From assembly GCA_950075865.1 (NCBI GenBank), contig CATMVA010000002.1, positions 125,053 to 189,052 on the forward strand: a DNA stretch of 64,000 nt. The letters run 5' to 3'. A program made the position numbers and the translations under genes. This document shows, in pieces, positions 27,001 to 42,000 of this stretch. How positions within the stretch are numbered: the first letter of the stretch is position 1; each line of letters opens with the position of its first letter. This DNA is from an uncultured Oscillospiraceae bacterium (GTDB lineage: Bacteria; Bacillota; Clostridia; Oscillospirales; Oscillospiraceae). Below the pieces are notes generated by a model. The model had not been told where the DNA came from. It saw only the letters and a program-made list of their open reading frames with translations, and did not search any database.

Positions 27001-30000
27001 TTGATGGAGTCTGTGGCGGCTGCGCCCACCTGGACGGGCCGGGTCATGATCTTCTCATCGAAGCTACCCGTACCCATCTGGCCCTCGTTGTTACGGCCCA
27101 CGGCCCACACCGAGCCATCTTCCTTGTAGAGGGCGGTGTGGCTGCTCCCACCCGAGAGGGCGATGACATCCTGAACGTAGGTGTAGATGTTGCCCATGGG
27201 CTTATCGGTATCCCGCATCTGCTCCAGGGTAGTGGCAGTGTCCACCGGAGCATAGTTGGTGCCATCCTGGCCGGTATAGTAGTCCAGGCCCAGCTGACCG
27301 CTGGTGTTCAGGCCCCAGCCCAGCACCTTGGTGGTTTCGGTCTTGGCACCGGCGCCGTTCAGCTTCATAGTCCCCTGAACCAGCAGGCCGTGCATACCGC
27401 CCAGAGCAATGCTCTGGATGTTTTCCACGGGCACGTAGCTGTTAGTGGCGGGGTTCATAAGGCCGCTGCGCTTGGTTCCCACATAGGCAAGACCCTGATC
27501 CACAATCTCGCCCCGCTTGGCGGCTCCGGTCTGTCCGTTAGCCGTACCAGTACGGGTATAGATGCTGCCGCCCACCAGGACCTTGTGGTCGTAAGTCAAA
27601 TAAGCAGTGGTCGCGTTGCCCGACTGCACGTCCAGGATCTTGTGCAGTTTGCGGTTATAATCCACATGGTTCATATCGTTGTCCATAGGCTCATAGGTAA
27701 TACCAGCCCGGATGGAGTCGGGATAAATATTGGGCAGAGAGGTGCTGTTGGTGCCCCAGGCCACCACAGTGCCGTCTTCACGGAGAGCCTGGGCGTAGTT
27801 GGCGGCCGCCTCAATAGCGATCACGTCCCGCAAATCGCCCTGGGTAGCGTGGAGCAGACCACTATGGGTCATACCAGGTGCGGTGGTTCCGGCGGTCACC
27901 TTGATGGGACGGGTCTGATTGGCCGTGCTGTACACATTCCCCAGCTGATGCTTGGAATTGTCGCCCCAGGCCCACACGGTGCCGTCCTTGGCCAAAGCCA
28001 GGGCATAGTTGCCGGCAGCGGCCACGGCGATCACGTCGTCGAGATACTCGGCGGGTACAGCGGGCACCTCGGGAGATACTTCAATCATCTTGGGAATGGT
28101 CTTTTCCTCGTCCTCCCAAAGGAGGTTCCCGTCCTCATCCTTATCCTGCTCATACTTGGCAGGAATACCAGGCACAGCGTCCTTGATAACGATCATGCCA
28201 GCGGTGGCACGCTGGGAAATACCGGAAACGCCCAGCTGGCCAACGTTGTTCTGGCCCCATGTCCAGACCGAACCGTCGGCCTGGAGCGCCAGGGCAAAGT
28301 AGTTGCCGGCGGCGATGTCAACGACCTGATCCAGGACCTTGACCTCGCTGCCCTCCACGTAGGTCACCTGCACGGGCGTGGAACGGTCGGCGGTATCGCC
28401 GATGCCCAACTGGCCGGCATTGTTCTGGCCCCAGGTCCACACGGTACCATCCGACTTCAGGCTCACGTTAAAGTTGGCGCCCGAGACCACTTTGGGCGCG
28501 GCGATCTTCTCTTCCTTCTCCTGCGCACCCGCGGCGTTGGTGATGGTGACAGTATCCTGGATCACGGTAACGTGGATCATACCGTACTCATGGGCATAGT
28601 TGGTGGCGGCATTGCCCACCATCTCAATGAGAATGTTGGCAGTGCCGTAGCCGTAATGCTCAGCGTCCACCTTCACCGGGCTGATGGTGATGGCAGAGCC
28701 GTTGACCGATACAGTGGCCACGTTCTCGTTGGAAGACCAGGCCAGGAACTTGGAACCCTTCAGTCCGTTGGCGTCGGCAGTGTTCGCTTTGTCCTCATTA
28801 AAGAGCAGGAAGCCGGGCACATACTCCAGAGTGGCCTTGGTCATATCCACCCGCAAACTCTCACTCTCATGGATGGTCACATAGGCCTGGCCGTCCAGCC
28901 CCGTGACGGCGGCGCTGCCGATGGACATGGCATTATTCAGATAGAGGGAGTGGAAATCCTCGGCACCCACACGGATGGGATAGTACCGGTTGGCGGGAGC
29001 ATCATTGCTCACGGGATCGGCGGCGTTGTTGAGACTCATGCCGTAGTCCGACCGCTGGAAGGAACCCAGCTGGCCGGAGGTATTGAGACCCACGCCGTAG
29101 ATACTGCCGTCGGTACGCTGAACCATGGTGAAATCATCGCCTACCGAGACAGCGTAGATGTTGTCCATATCCTCGCTGTAAACGTTGGTGAAGTGATAAG
29201 ACACATCGGAGCGGGCATCATAATCGGCCGCCTTCTTGATGGTCTGGGGAGCCAGAACGCTGACCACGCCGCTGTCGGTGGCCACAGACTGGCTCAGGCT
29301 CATCTGGTTTTTGGCGGTATCGTCCGAATTGACACCGAAGGCGTAGGCAATACCGTTCTGACCAGTCACAGTGTAGTGGTCGCCATAGGCATCCACGCTC
29401 ACAGGCCGGTTCCAGCCGCCGGTGACCTCACCGGGCAGGAGATAGTCCAGACCAGTCTGCCCGCCATAGTTGTGGTTGCCAGCGGTGTATACCTTGTCGT
29501 CCCGGGTAATGAGCAGGGACGCGGTGCTGCCCACGTCAATGTCGGTGACGGCACGGACATACACGTCGTCCGGACGACCGGTCATGCCGGCATCCTTCAC
29601 CATGTAGGTAGGAACGTAGGTCCACTGGCCAGAGGGCGTGGTGGTTCCGATGCCAAACTGGCCGTCGTCATTCTGGCCGGGATTAGCCACCCGGGTGGGC
29701 GAACCAGCGTTGCCGGTCAGGGTCTGCAAGCCGAGGGAAACCACGCTGCCGTCGGTCCGCAGGGCCATCATGGTGGAGCCATAGACGGCCACTTTCACCA
29801 CCCGGTCAAGGACCCGAGCCTCGCTGGTGCCGCCGGCGGCATTGGTCAGAACGCCGCCCACGTTGGCCACCCGCTCATAGATGTTATGGTAATCCCTGCC
29901 GTTGACCGTGGTAAGATAGCCCGTCGAAGTGTCATAGTAATTGAATGCCTGCCGGTTGTACACATGGATGACGGTGCCGTTATCCAGCAGGGCCAGACCC

Positions 30001-33000
30001 ACATCCAGACCGGCGGCCACCTGGACCACCTTCCGTCCGGCGGGAACCGAGAGCTGGCGGGCATAATTGTAATATTCAAAATACCAATAGGTAGCATGCT
30101 GAGTACTCACATGCCAGGTGTGGTAATCACCCAGAATCCAGAGCCGTCCCTCCGCATCGGCGGCCAGGGCAAAGTTCTCCCCTGCGGACACCGAAATCAC
30201 ATCGGTCAGGGGCGTGTTGTCCCCCTTCATGACCTGGTTGGGATAGCCATAGTAATAGGAGTCGTTCGATACCACACTGGTGCCCAGGACAGCGGGGTTG
30301 TTGGTGCCCAGAATGCCCCGGTCGTTGGTGCCCCAACCCCAGAGAGTTCCGTCAGCCTTCAGTGCCAAGGTATAGCGGGAGCCACTGGAAACCATGGGAT
30401 CGATCATGATCTGCTCTTCGTCTTGGATCACGCTGACCACCATCTGGCCCATGTAGCCGGTAGAGGCATTGTAGACCGACACCATGGTCCGGCCGTACAT
30501 ACCGTTGCTGTTGGCCGTGATGAGGCCACTGCCGCTCACGGTAAGGAGCCGCTCATCTCCCGAGCGCAGGGTCAGGCCGGCGAAGCTCTGCTTCACCGGC
30601 TTCTTGGAGAGTTGATAGGCATTGAAACCCTCCAGGTCGTGGTAGTTGACACCGGGGAGTTGGATGGCCTCTCCCTCCTTCACGGTAAAGAAGAGGGTCT
30701 CCTGCTCGGTGCCATCCTCCTGGGTCGTCAGGAAGAGGTAGGTATCGGTATCCTCGTCTCCTGCCCGGGTCACCCGGTCATTGCGGCGCAGCTGACCGTA
30801 AGGATATGCGTCACCCCGCTGACCGTAGTCATTGGAGGCACTGCCTACCCAGACCTCTCCGTCATAAGTCATATAGACACTCTGAGAACCATCCAGAATC
30901 AAATGGGACACATGGTTCAGGGCCCGGCTGGGATCGGCGATGTAGTCGTCACTGTTATAGCCGGCCAGAAGCGGAGTGGGTGTGGTAAGAGTACCGGCGG
31001 AGGTGACCACATTGCTGCCCCAAACCCAGGTCCGGCCATGGTCGGCACCGGTGGCGCTGCTGTGGTCGGCCAGGTTGGTTCGCAGGCTACCGGTCACCGC
31101 TGAGGTAGTACCACCAGCGTACACGCCGGAGAAGTAAAGATTCTTTCCAGCGGGAACAGACATGGAAGCGTCGGTATTGGTCAGAATGGTCCTGTTGACC
31201 GGACCGGTAGCCCCCAGAAGGGCGCTGCTGTTGGCTCCGGCAGGCGCATAGGCCACCACCTGGCTGTTGTCGTCCAGCAGGGCCAGGGTATAGCCCGCGC
31301 CACGGTCAAAGGACAGCACGTTGTGGCGGAAGTTATCCTCGTGGAAGGTATCCTTGTTGTCGGCATCCAAAACGGCGGTCCGGTCGTGGACCAAAGTGCC
31401 ATCCCAGCGCAGGAAAGAGATTTCGGCAGAGCCGGTGGAGCTCTTCATAGCCAGCATCTTGTCCAGATAGCTGTCCCTGGAGAATGCGGACCAATACCAG
31501 TAGGTAGTACCGCCATGGACCTCTGAGTAAGTATAGGCAGAGTAGATGTCGCCGGCCTCGGTCAGGGCGTAGATCCGGTCACTGTTGCCGGCAATGGCCA
31601 CCACCTTGTCCTGGTCAGCGGTAGGCAATCCGGACATCTGAGTACCGGTACCACAAAGCCAGCCCACACCCCAAACGGTACCATCATCCTTCAGATAGAA
31701 GGAAGTGGAGCTACGGATAGCGATATCCACCACATTGGAAGCGCTTGCCATCTGGACTGGATAGTTCCGGCCGTTGGTTGTGCCGTCACCCAAACGGCCG
31801 GAGCCGTTGTCGCCCCAGCCCCAGACCGTACCATCCGCCTTCAGGACCAACACGGTAGCGCCATAGGAAACCAGCTTGGGAGCGGTAATGTGGGTCTTAT
31901 CCACCACCACGTTCTCTACGGCGGCAGTCGCCTCGTCGGGCACGACTTCGATCTCGAAGAGGCCCACGATCTTATACTCACTATCCTTCACCTGCAGGAT
32001 AGCATTCCCCGAGTTATCCCCGTTGGGGGTCACCCGCAAGGTCTTGCCGTAGCCAGTGATCACATTGGCGGTAAAGAGGTCAGTGTTGCCGGAAATGGCG
32101 CTCAGGTTGGCGGCCTCCGAGAACAAATCGTCCCGTCCGTCGGCGCAGTTGCGCAGGTTGAAACCGTGGTCCATCCGGGCCACCATATCGTTGAGGCTGA
32201 TCTCCAGATACTGATTCCACTGGAGGACAATGTGCTTGGGCATAGGATTGGGGTTGACAGCCGCGCCCAGCTGGGTGGTGGCCGAATAGCTGGCGATGGG
32301 AGTCGTGTTCCCGGTCTCGTAGAGGTCCACAGTGACCGGCACCAGATGGTTCACATCCCGGTGGCCCACCTGGTCGGGTGCGTCATAAAGGGTATCCTCG
32401 CTCCAGCCAAACACCACGCCGCTGTTCTGGGCGGCCAGGGTATAGTTATCCGAAATACTCAGATCCACCACCCGGTTGAACTTGCCCTGGTACTCGCTGC
32501 TTAGGGAGGTGTCGTTGTGAGAGGCCCCCTGGAGCACGGTCCGACCGGGCAGAAGCACATCGGCCTTGGCTGTGTCGGCGTTGCCAAGCTGCTTGTTATT
32601 GTTGCTGCCCCACATGTAGAGGAGGGCGGTGGCCATCTCCCGGTTGTCAGTGCCCGCATTGGCTGGGGTATGCTCCGCCAGAGCCGCCGAGGTGTTGGCG
32701 CCGGCATAAATGCCAATCACGCCGGTCAGGTTGGCCGAACCGGTGCTGTCCTTTACATACATAGGACGGATGGCATCGTTGGTATTGCCGGTACCCAGCT
32801 GACCGTTGCCGTTGGCGCCCCAAGCCACTACTCCGTGGGTACCGTTGGGCAGACGGACCAGAGCCATCTGATGATGCTCGCCAGCCGCCAGGGCCAGAGC
32901 ATCTTCCAGATAAGTGGTGTTGGTCTCGCCGCCAGCCACGGGATAGGGGGCAGATTCGCTGAGCCCATAGAGATCGTTGGTGCCCCGGCCGGTACCCATG

Positions 33001-36000
33001 TACCGGTTCACATTGGTGCCCATGGCAAAGACCTGGCCCGAGCGGTGGAGCAGGAGCAGGACCTCGTTGTCGGCCTCGATCTCCACGATGTTGGTCACAT
33101 AAGTGGACTGGTAGAAAGTAGTGGTCTCCACTATGCTGCCGTTGGCGTCCTCGGCAAACTTCTGCTTGCCGCCGGTGTGGCTGGCCACCATGCCAGCGTG
33201 CACCCGGGCGATCCAGCTGTTGTTGGCGTAGTAAACCTCGCCCGTGTCGCCATCCAGGGCGTAGATGACCCCGTTGCTGGCGGTGACCTGGGTGATGTTG
33301 GCTGCTCTACCGGTGACCGCGCTGAAGGGCTTGTGGATAGCGCCCGACACATAGACACCGCCCGTGCCCAAGGCCGCAGCCACATAGCTGTTGCCGGCGG
33401 CCACATCCACAGCGCCGGTGATACCGGCCACCTGAGTGGGATAACCGTTGGTGTTCACGTAGCCCAGGCCCTCGTCCTGAATACCTGTGCCCGTCCAGGT
33501 CCAGACGGTGCCGTCGGTCTTCAGGGCGATATTGCTCCTGCCGCTGTTGCCCGCGACAACTTTGGGCACGGCAACAGCCGAGGCCACCGCGGTGGAGGTC
33601 TCGGTCACGGTAATTCTGAGCATGAAGGAGTAGCCAGTGGCGGTGTTCCGCACCAGCATGTTGGTAACGCCGTACTCGCCGGCGGTGATGACGATTCGGT
33701 CATTCAGGATCTGAGCCGAGGCCACGGCCGGGTTGCTGAAATCCACGGTCAGCACGCCGGCACCGGTGATGATGGCCTTCTCACGGGAAGCCACCCGGAT
33801 CAGATTGTAAGCGGCGTAATCCTCCTCATAGAGGTCGCTGAAAAGGATCTCCATGGTGGTGGGATAGGCGGGCGTGGGCACAGTCACGCTGGTATGGACC
33901 GCGTTGGGATACACGCCATTGGAGGCCGACATAGTCCAGGCAATGGGCTGCTCGGCGCCGTTGCGGCCGCCGATGACCCAGTTGTAAAGCAGCTGCCCGT
34001 TGGCCCCGAACCGGTCAGGCACCAGGGACTCCCGGTAAGCCAGAGGGCTGGCGGTCTGGTTGACAGGGTTGTTGTAGTGATAGTTGGCATAAGAGCCCAT
34101 GATGTACACCGCGCCGCTCTGATCCATGATGATGGTGTGCTCCTGGCCACCGGTCACAGACACGGGGGTGCGGAAGTAAGGATCATCCTCATCCTGGCCG
34201 TTGGGGTCGGGATAGCTCACCAGATTGTTCAGATTGACGGCGGTGTGGCAGCTGGGACATACGGTGGGGCCGCCGGCAGTATACTCGTCAGCCGTACCGG
34301 TAAAGTCGCAGTTGTTGCAGGTGTAGTAGACCTCATAATCATTGACGCCATCACCCCGAAGTACCCGCTGGGGGTAAGTCTGGGGCGTGACCGGGGTCAC
34401 GGCGCTGCCGGTGACGCCCAGCTGACCGGCGGTGTTGCTACCCCAAGCCAACAGGGTGTCGTCAGAGGTCCGGGCCAAGGAGTGGTAGCGTCCGGTGTCA
34501 ATGTCGATGACCACGGCGTTCCCCGCCAGGCCGGACTGGCTCAGGTCCACCAGCTTGGGCGAGTTGCTCCGAACAGTGGTACCGATACCCAGCTGGCCTT
34601 CGGTGTTCCGTCCCCAGGAGAAGAGCCGTCCATCCCGGGTCAGGGCCAGGGTATGCTGCGCACCGGCAGCCACACGGACCACCTGGCTGATGTAATAGCT
34701 GCCCGCGTCATAATCGCCCGAAGAAACCTGGACCGGGCGAGCAGAGTAAGCGTCGGTCAGCAGGATGTTGCCCAGCTGACCCTCGCTGTTGTCGCCCCAG
34801 GAAAACACGGCGCCGTCAGCCCGGACGGCCACCGAATGAGTGCCGCCGGCAGTGATAAAGATGATGTTACGGATCTTGGCAGTCTCACCCTCGGAGGCCA
34901 TAGCCAGCACCTGCCGCGCGGTAAGGACATAATAGGTACTGGAATGGACCCCGTCAGGGACAAAGCCCAAGCCCAGACGGCCCTGGCCGTTGAAGCCCCA
35001 GGCATAGACCGAACCGTCGGCACGAAGGGCCAAACTGTGATACTCACCGGCCGCGATGGCGATCACATCGGTCAGCTCGGTGGTAGTCTCCCCAGCCATG
35101 AGGACAACCACAGGATCAGCGCTGTAAGCCTGGTTTCCATTGCCCAACTGGCCCTGGGCGTTGTCACCCCAGGCAAAAACTCTGCCCTTGTTGCTCAGTG
35201 CCAGGAAGAAGTTGTATCCGGTGTCCACATCGATGATGTACTCATCCTCAGCCAGCAGAGTGCCGAAGCTAACCTGGGTGGGATACTGGACGGAGACATT
35301 GGCGGCATAGCCGATGTTGGGCTGCTGGCTGTCAGCGTCGCTGTAGGGGAAAGTGCCGGACCAGTTCCAGCTGCTGGCTCCATAAGTCTTGTATGCCTTG
35401 TAATTGCCCCAGAACCAGACCGTACCGTCAGACCGGAGGGCCAGGTTGTTCTGGTAACCGGCCGAGACCTTGGGCTCCACGATGGAGTTGTGCTCCAACT
35501 CCACGTTGGGCAGGACTACCACCTCGTAGTAGCCCCGGTAGTTGGTGCCCACATGCTCGATGGTAATGATCACCGAACCGTGCCGGCGGCCGGTGGGGAT
35601 CAGATACCACTCGCCGTCGATCTGCTGGAAATAGGCCACAGTGGGATCGGAAGAAACCATAGTGATCTCGGCGTCCTCCTCGATCAAGCGGCGGATCTCA
35701 TCGGCGATCACGTTGAAGGAGCTGCTGTACAGCTCGATCAGGGCCTTCTTGTTGATATGGAGCTGCTCGTTGGGGGACAGCGTCACCGAACGCGGCATCT
35801 TGTTGCCCTGCTCCTTAACAGTGGTGCCTACCATGATCTGGTATGCGTCGGTACCCGGATAGATGCCGCCGCCCACTTCCAGAGCATAGTAGTTGCCGTT
35901 GCCCACCTGAGCCAGCAGCTTGGTGTCATTAAACGTGGTATTACCGCCCTGGGCCGTATTGTTGGCGCCAGTGGCCCAAACAGAGCCCTCCTCCCGGACC

Positions 36001-39000
36001 ACCACGCTGTAACCGTCGCCGGTCGCAATGAACAGATTCTCCCGAACGTGAGAGGGACTGCCCTCATTGGAAATGTTGTCAATACCGGAAGAGGTATCGC
36101 CTCGGTACATCTTCACGGGCACATCATAACGGCCGCCGGTAATATCATTGCCCATCTGGCCCCGGGCATTGCTGCCCCAGCCCAGCACGGCGCTGTCGTA
36201 GATGGGCCGCATGTTGCTGGCCCGATACAGAATATCCGAGGTGATAGCCAGGCTGTGATCAGAACCAGCGGACACCTGCCGCACACCGACGAGGTAGGGC
36301 TGGGTAGCGTCGGTGTTGTCCTGATGGTTCAGCACGATCTGGGGCACCCGGGTCCAGTCGGTCACGTTGCCGGCGCCCACGCCCAACTGCCCCTGGCTGT
36401 TGTCGCCCCAGGCCAGAGCGTAGGCGTTCATGGCCTTTCCATTCAGGGTGCGCAAAACGGCCGCCAGGGCGTAATCCTTACCCGCCGAGATCTGGAAGAC
36501 ATTCTCCAGATAGTAGTTCTTCTTGCTGAACTCGCCAGCAGCATCGGGCATAGCCTCGTCAAAATCGGGGTCGATAGAGGCCTTCTCCACCTGCACGGGC
36601 ACCCAGGATCCTCCAGCAGATTCCATGCCCAACTGGCCCTTGTTGTTGTCACCCCAGGTCCACACGGTACCATCGGCAGTCAGTGCCATGCTGTTATTGC
36701 CGTCAGCCGCGATCTGAATAACATTGGACAGGTACTTGTACTGCAAGGTATCCTCAGCGGTTTCGCCGTCATGGAGGAATTGCTTGCCGCCATTCATACC
36801 AGTCAGCACCTGGACAGGGCCGTATCGGGGCAAATCGTCGCCTACGCCCAGCTGTCCCCGGCTGTTATCGCCAAAGGCCCATACAGTACCGTCGTCCGCC
36901 AGAAGCAGGGTATGATGGTCACCCGCGGCGGCAGCCACAAATTTGATCTCATTGATCCGGGGCACAGTTTCATGGGGATAGCTACGTCGGTCAATGGTAA
37001 TGCCAGCGGGGATATCCTCGTCGTCAGGCACATAGCCGCCGGTCTCCCGGTCGGTGACATCCTGGTACCGCTGCTCCAAATACTGGGTCAGATTGGAGGG
37101 CCGGGCCACAGAGTCGTTATAGCTGAAGTTCAGGTCGTATACGTTCTCGTAGAGGGCGTTGGAGGAATCATCCCAACTGTGGATAATGATCTTCTTTAAA
37201 GTATAGTCAGAGCTGTACTGGCCCAGCTGGCCATAGGTATTGGAGCCCCATGTCCAGACTGTGCCGTCGGACTGGATGGCCACGAAATGGTTCTCGCCGG
37301 CAGCCACATAGACGATGTCATGGAGCAGGCTTCCCTCCTCGTTGGCAAAGTTCACCAACTGCGGGATCATATAGGGCTCGCTCTCATTCACAGGCCGGCC
37401 ATTCTCGCCATAAGCGGTGACGCCCCAGGTGTACACATCGCCGTTGGCCTTTAGAGCGATGGAACCATTCTTACCCGCCGAGACCATGGGGGTCACAAAG
37501 CGGGCCTCAGCCGGGTTCACGCTCTCATCGGTGCTGATCACCGAGACCACAAAAAGGCTGACGATGTTATCATCCGCATCCACCACAGCCACCGTGGTGG
37601 TACCGGTCTTCTGGAAGCGGGCATAAGTCCGTTCGTCGGCCGCGGCGATGGTGCCGGTGGCGTTGTCCACCGAGACCACACTCTCGTCGTTGGAGACCAA
37701 CCGGTAGCCTGCGGCGGAGAGACTCAGGGCGGAATCAGTGGTAGCCGTATCCCAGAGGTTAAAGCCGTGGTACTCATGGTCCTGCTTTACGGTGACCCGG
37801 ATCCGCTCACCGTAATAGAAGGACAGCCGGTTGAAGCCCTGGAAGACAGGGCCGTTCCCGGTTCCTGTATTGGTAAAGTCAAACTCCAGCGTGCGGTCAG
37901 CCTTGGGGCCCACCACACGGGGCTCCAGGGTAAGCTGCTGCACAGCGGCGGCGGTAATGGTCCCCTCCACGCCAAAGGCGCCCATGCCAAGATAGCCCCG
38001 GGTGTTGTCGCCTACAGCCAGGAGGACGCCGTCATCGGTCATGACGTAGGTCCGGTTCCCGCCGGCAGCTACCAGCGCGGCATGGGTCAACAGAGCGGTG
38101 CCGTTCACATTCTTACCGTGGGCGGCTTCACCCTGGATGATATAGGTATTGTCATTGGCGCCGGTGCTGCCGTTGCCCAGCTGACCGCCCAGATTGGTGC
38201 CCATGGCATAGACCTGATCTATCTGGCGGATCACCGTATGATAGATACCACCATCCACACCGGTCACATTGGCAACGGGGGTCTTGTCCCCCTTCCGGGC
38301 CAGGACCAGTGAAGTGGAGATGCCGGTAGAACAGCCGGTGCCCAGCTGGCTATATGTATTGTCGCCCCAGAGATAAGCATAGGCAGTATAGTTGTTGTCG
38401 GCAGTGTTCTTCTGATAGGCCACGGCCATGGCGTGATCCCGTCCGACGGCGATGTCCACCACCTGGCTTATGCCGCGGCTCCGGGCGTTCTCGGGCAAGG
38501 GATACTCACCGTTGAAGACCTGGACAGGTACCGAGCTGTTCACAGTCTTCTCGTTGCCCAGCTGCCCCTTGTCGTTGGCACCCCAGGCCCAAAGCGTGCT
38601 GTCCTCCATCACAGCCAGGGAGAAGCCATTCCCGGCGGCGATACGCTGAACGTGCTCCAGATCGTGCAGGCCCTTCCGGTCCTGAACGGGATTGGCATAG
38701 TAGTGGACCTTGGTATCGTTCAAGCCCAGCTGGCCCCGGTCATTGTTGCCGGCGGCGTACAGCTTGGTCTCCTTGTTTTCGTTTTCAGTCAGGAGCAGGA
38801 TATGATCAGCGCCGGCAGCGATGGAGATAACGTTCTCCAGCGCCACCTCGCTGGTGGTCCCATCATTTTCATTCTTCACCGGGACCACGATCTGCTCCAC
38901 AGTGGGCTTCTTGTCGCCCATGTTCTTGTAGGGATACACCCGCCAGGAATGGCGGCAGATGGTACAGAACCAGACCTGGAACTCCCACTCCTCCTCGGGA

Positions 39001-42000
39001 ATGTTGTTCTGCTCCCAGGCGTCGTCATAAATCTTGACAGGTGTGACCACTTTACCCTCGCTGTTCACACTCTCACAGCCATGGTCGTTGTGATCGCCAC
39101 CCGCCTGACCGCAGGCACACATAAAGGGATCGTTGGAGGTCACGTTCCAGACCAGACCGCACTCCTCACAGCGCCACTCACCGGTGTAGGCCTTCCGGCT
39201 TTCATAGGTCACGTCCATCTCAAAGACCTTGCCATTGGCGTCAATGATAAACCGCTCGCCCTCAGGCAGATCGGCGGGCGACTCGTTGGCAGCGGCATTA
39301 TAGGCTACATAGTAGCCATTGAAGCCGCCGCTGTCACGGTAGATATAGTTTCGGCCCTCATAGGTGTAGCCGTCCATGTCGCCAGTGTCGCCATTGACAT
39401 GCTGAGTTCCCTCAGCGTCCTTCTGTTCATAGGTGGGTACCCAGTCGGGGGTATTGGGCTCCCGGCCCTCGCTGTCGGGCAGGGGCTTGGTCTCGTCGTC
39501 CACCTGATGCTGGGCGCCGGGGATAAACTTGATGGTGTCAGGAATGGGCTTATCCCACACCTCACCGGTCAGGTGGCTGCTGTCCGCATTGCAGTTCCAG
39601 TTGGGACAATTTTCGGGCACGTAGGTATCCGGATCCAGGACCACCTCGTGGCTCAGGCTGGTAACGCCGTTGAGCTCACCGATGATCCAGGCATGACCGT
39701 TTTCATCCAACAGCAGGGTAAAGGTATCCCCCGCGGCAATATCCACGATCTTTGTAAAGGGTTTCTCGTTGTTGGTCATCTGGACAGGATAGCTCCGGCT
39801 GAGGAAGGTCCCGTCGCCCAGCTGACCGTAAGTGTTGTCACCCCAGGCCCACACAGTACCGTCAGCCTTCAGGACCACGGTATGGTTCAGGGCAGCGGCG
39901 ATCTTGGGCTCGGTGAAAGCGCCGTCCTTGCGAATGCTCACCTTGATGACGGCGTTGATGTTGGTACTCTGGCTGGTAGCCAGAATATAGGTGGTGCCGT
40001 AGGTGCCGCCAAACTGGAACTCAGCGGCGGTAGCGGTGGACGAGGTCTTCTTCAGAATATTGCTGTCCAGCACGTTCAGAACCAAATCGCCCGAATCAAT
40101 GTCGGCAGGCTTCACATGGGTGTGGAGGTTGAAGCCCATATCGATCTTGAATACGGTAGGATCGGTCAGGGAGATAGTCAGCTGCTCGCTGTCCTTCATC
40201 ACGATCTCCCGGTCCAGAGCCACCAGCGTGCTGCTGCCGGGGGTGATGTAACCGTAAAGCTCCAGCGAAGAGAAACCCTCCCGGCCCACCCGGACGGGAA
40301 TATTGCTGTCCAGGTCGGTGAAATCGCCCAGCTGGCCCAGGCTGTTCACACCAGCGGCGTACACATCGCCGTTATTAACGCTGAAGGCCATATGGTCACC
40401 GCCCACGTCGAAGGACCAGGCGATCTGCATATAGGTGCTGTTGTTCTCATTGGCGGTGCCGGCGCCGTCCACGGGCTTATTCATGGCGTTCATGTTCCGG
40501 ATCTCGACTTCGATGACGCCGCTCTCGGGGTCCTCCACAGGCACCGAGACCGTCTCGCCGGTGCCCATCTGACCCAGAGTGTTCTCGCCCCAGGCCAGCA
40601 GGGTCAGGGGTCCGGGCAGACCGGTATCGCCATCCTTCACAGGATAAGGAGCTTGGACCAGGGTGGAGTTTCCGCCGGCGGCCACGGCCACGCCGCCCCG
40701 CTCCACCATCAGCACAGGTAGGCGACTCATCTCAGCGCCGTTCAGGTCACCGATCTGGTTGCTGTCGGCCCGGCCGAAACCCCAGACAGAGCCGTTCTCC
40801 ACCGCATCCGCGGCCACAGCAACAGCGTGAGAATCGCCTGCGGCGACGCTCACGATACGGTCCTTCATCACCCGGACCGGGGTGGTACGGCGCTCCACCG
40901 GGCTGTCAGCGCCCAGCTGGCCATACCTATTGTCGCCCCAGGCCCACAGTGTCCCGTTGGCCTGCAGAGCATAGGCGGTGTCACCGCCCGCGGCAATAGC
41001 GATCACGTCAGAAAGCTTACTGCCGATGGAGCTGGGGCTGTTGCCCTTGTCCACCTGGATGGCCACAGGGGACCAGGTCAGGTCGGTACCGCTCTGGCCC
41101 AGCTGGCCGCAGTCATCCCGGCCCCAGGCATAGACCCGTCCGCTCCGGCTCAGCGCCAGAGAGAAGTCCTTGCCTGCGGCGACAGAAACAATGGGATCAT
41201 CCACAAATTTACCCACGGTGATCTCCACCTGACCGGTACCCAGAGGAATGTCCCCCTCCATCATCACCTGGCCGGGATAGGGATCCAGCCAGCGGTCAGT
41301 GACGGTGGTGGTCGTGATATTGCCGTCGGGATCGACCCTGGTCACATCATAGGTATACTCGGAGGTCCGGCCCAGCTTGCCTGTCTGGGCAGTCCGATTC
41401 TTATCGTCCCAGATCGGGGTGATCTTCCCCTCACCGTTATCCTCCCAGTATGCGTTGTCGCCCCAAGACCAAACTTGGCCATAGTTATCCACCGCCAGGG
41501 AGAACCCATCCCCTGCCGCTACGTCGATAAAGGTCACGACCCGGTTTTTCTCGTCCCGGAAAACATAGTTGCCGTCGGAATCCTTCTCCCCGGTGGCGTT
41601 CTTGATCGCCATAGGTTCGTTGACGCCGATGGGGTTGCGGCTGTATGTCGCGGCCGCGGTAGTGCCCGAGGGGATGGTCAGCAGAGGCGCGGCCTCGCCG
41701 ATGCCCAGCTGGCCGTGGGTATTGTCACCCCAGGTCCAGATCCGGCCTGCGGTATCCAGCGCCACCGTATGGCTCTGTCCGGCCGAGACCTTGGGGATGG
41801 CGGCCACAGCAGGGGGCGGATCAGTGGGCGAGGTGCTGGTGCCGCCTGGGGTCTGACCCTTGTTACCCGAGCCGGCCTCCAGCCGCCGGACGGTCACAGC
41901 CAGGACTCGGGTGTTCTGCACATCCGGATTGGTGGGATCGTCATAAAGAATGGTTACAGTTGTAGTCCCCAGTTTTCCCTTGGGCTTCAGAGTGATCAGC

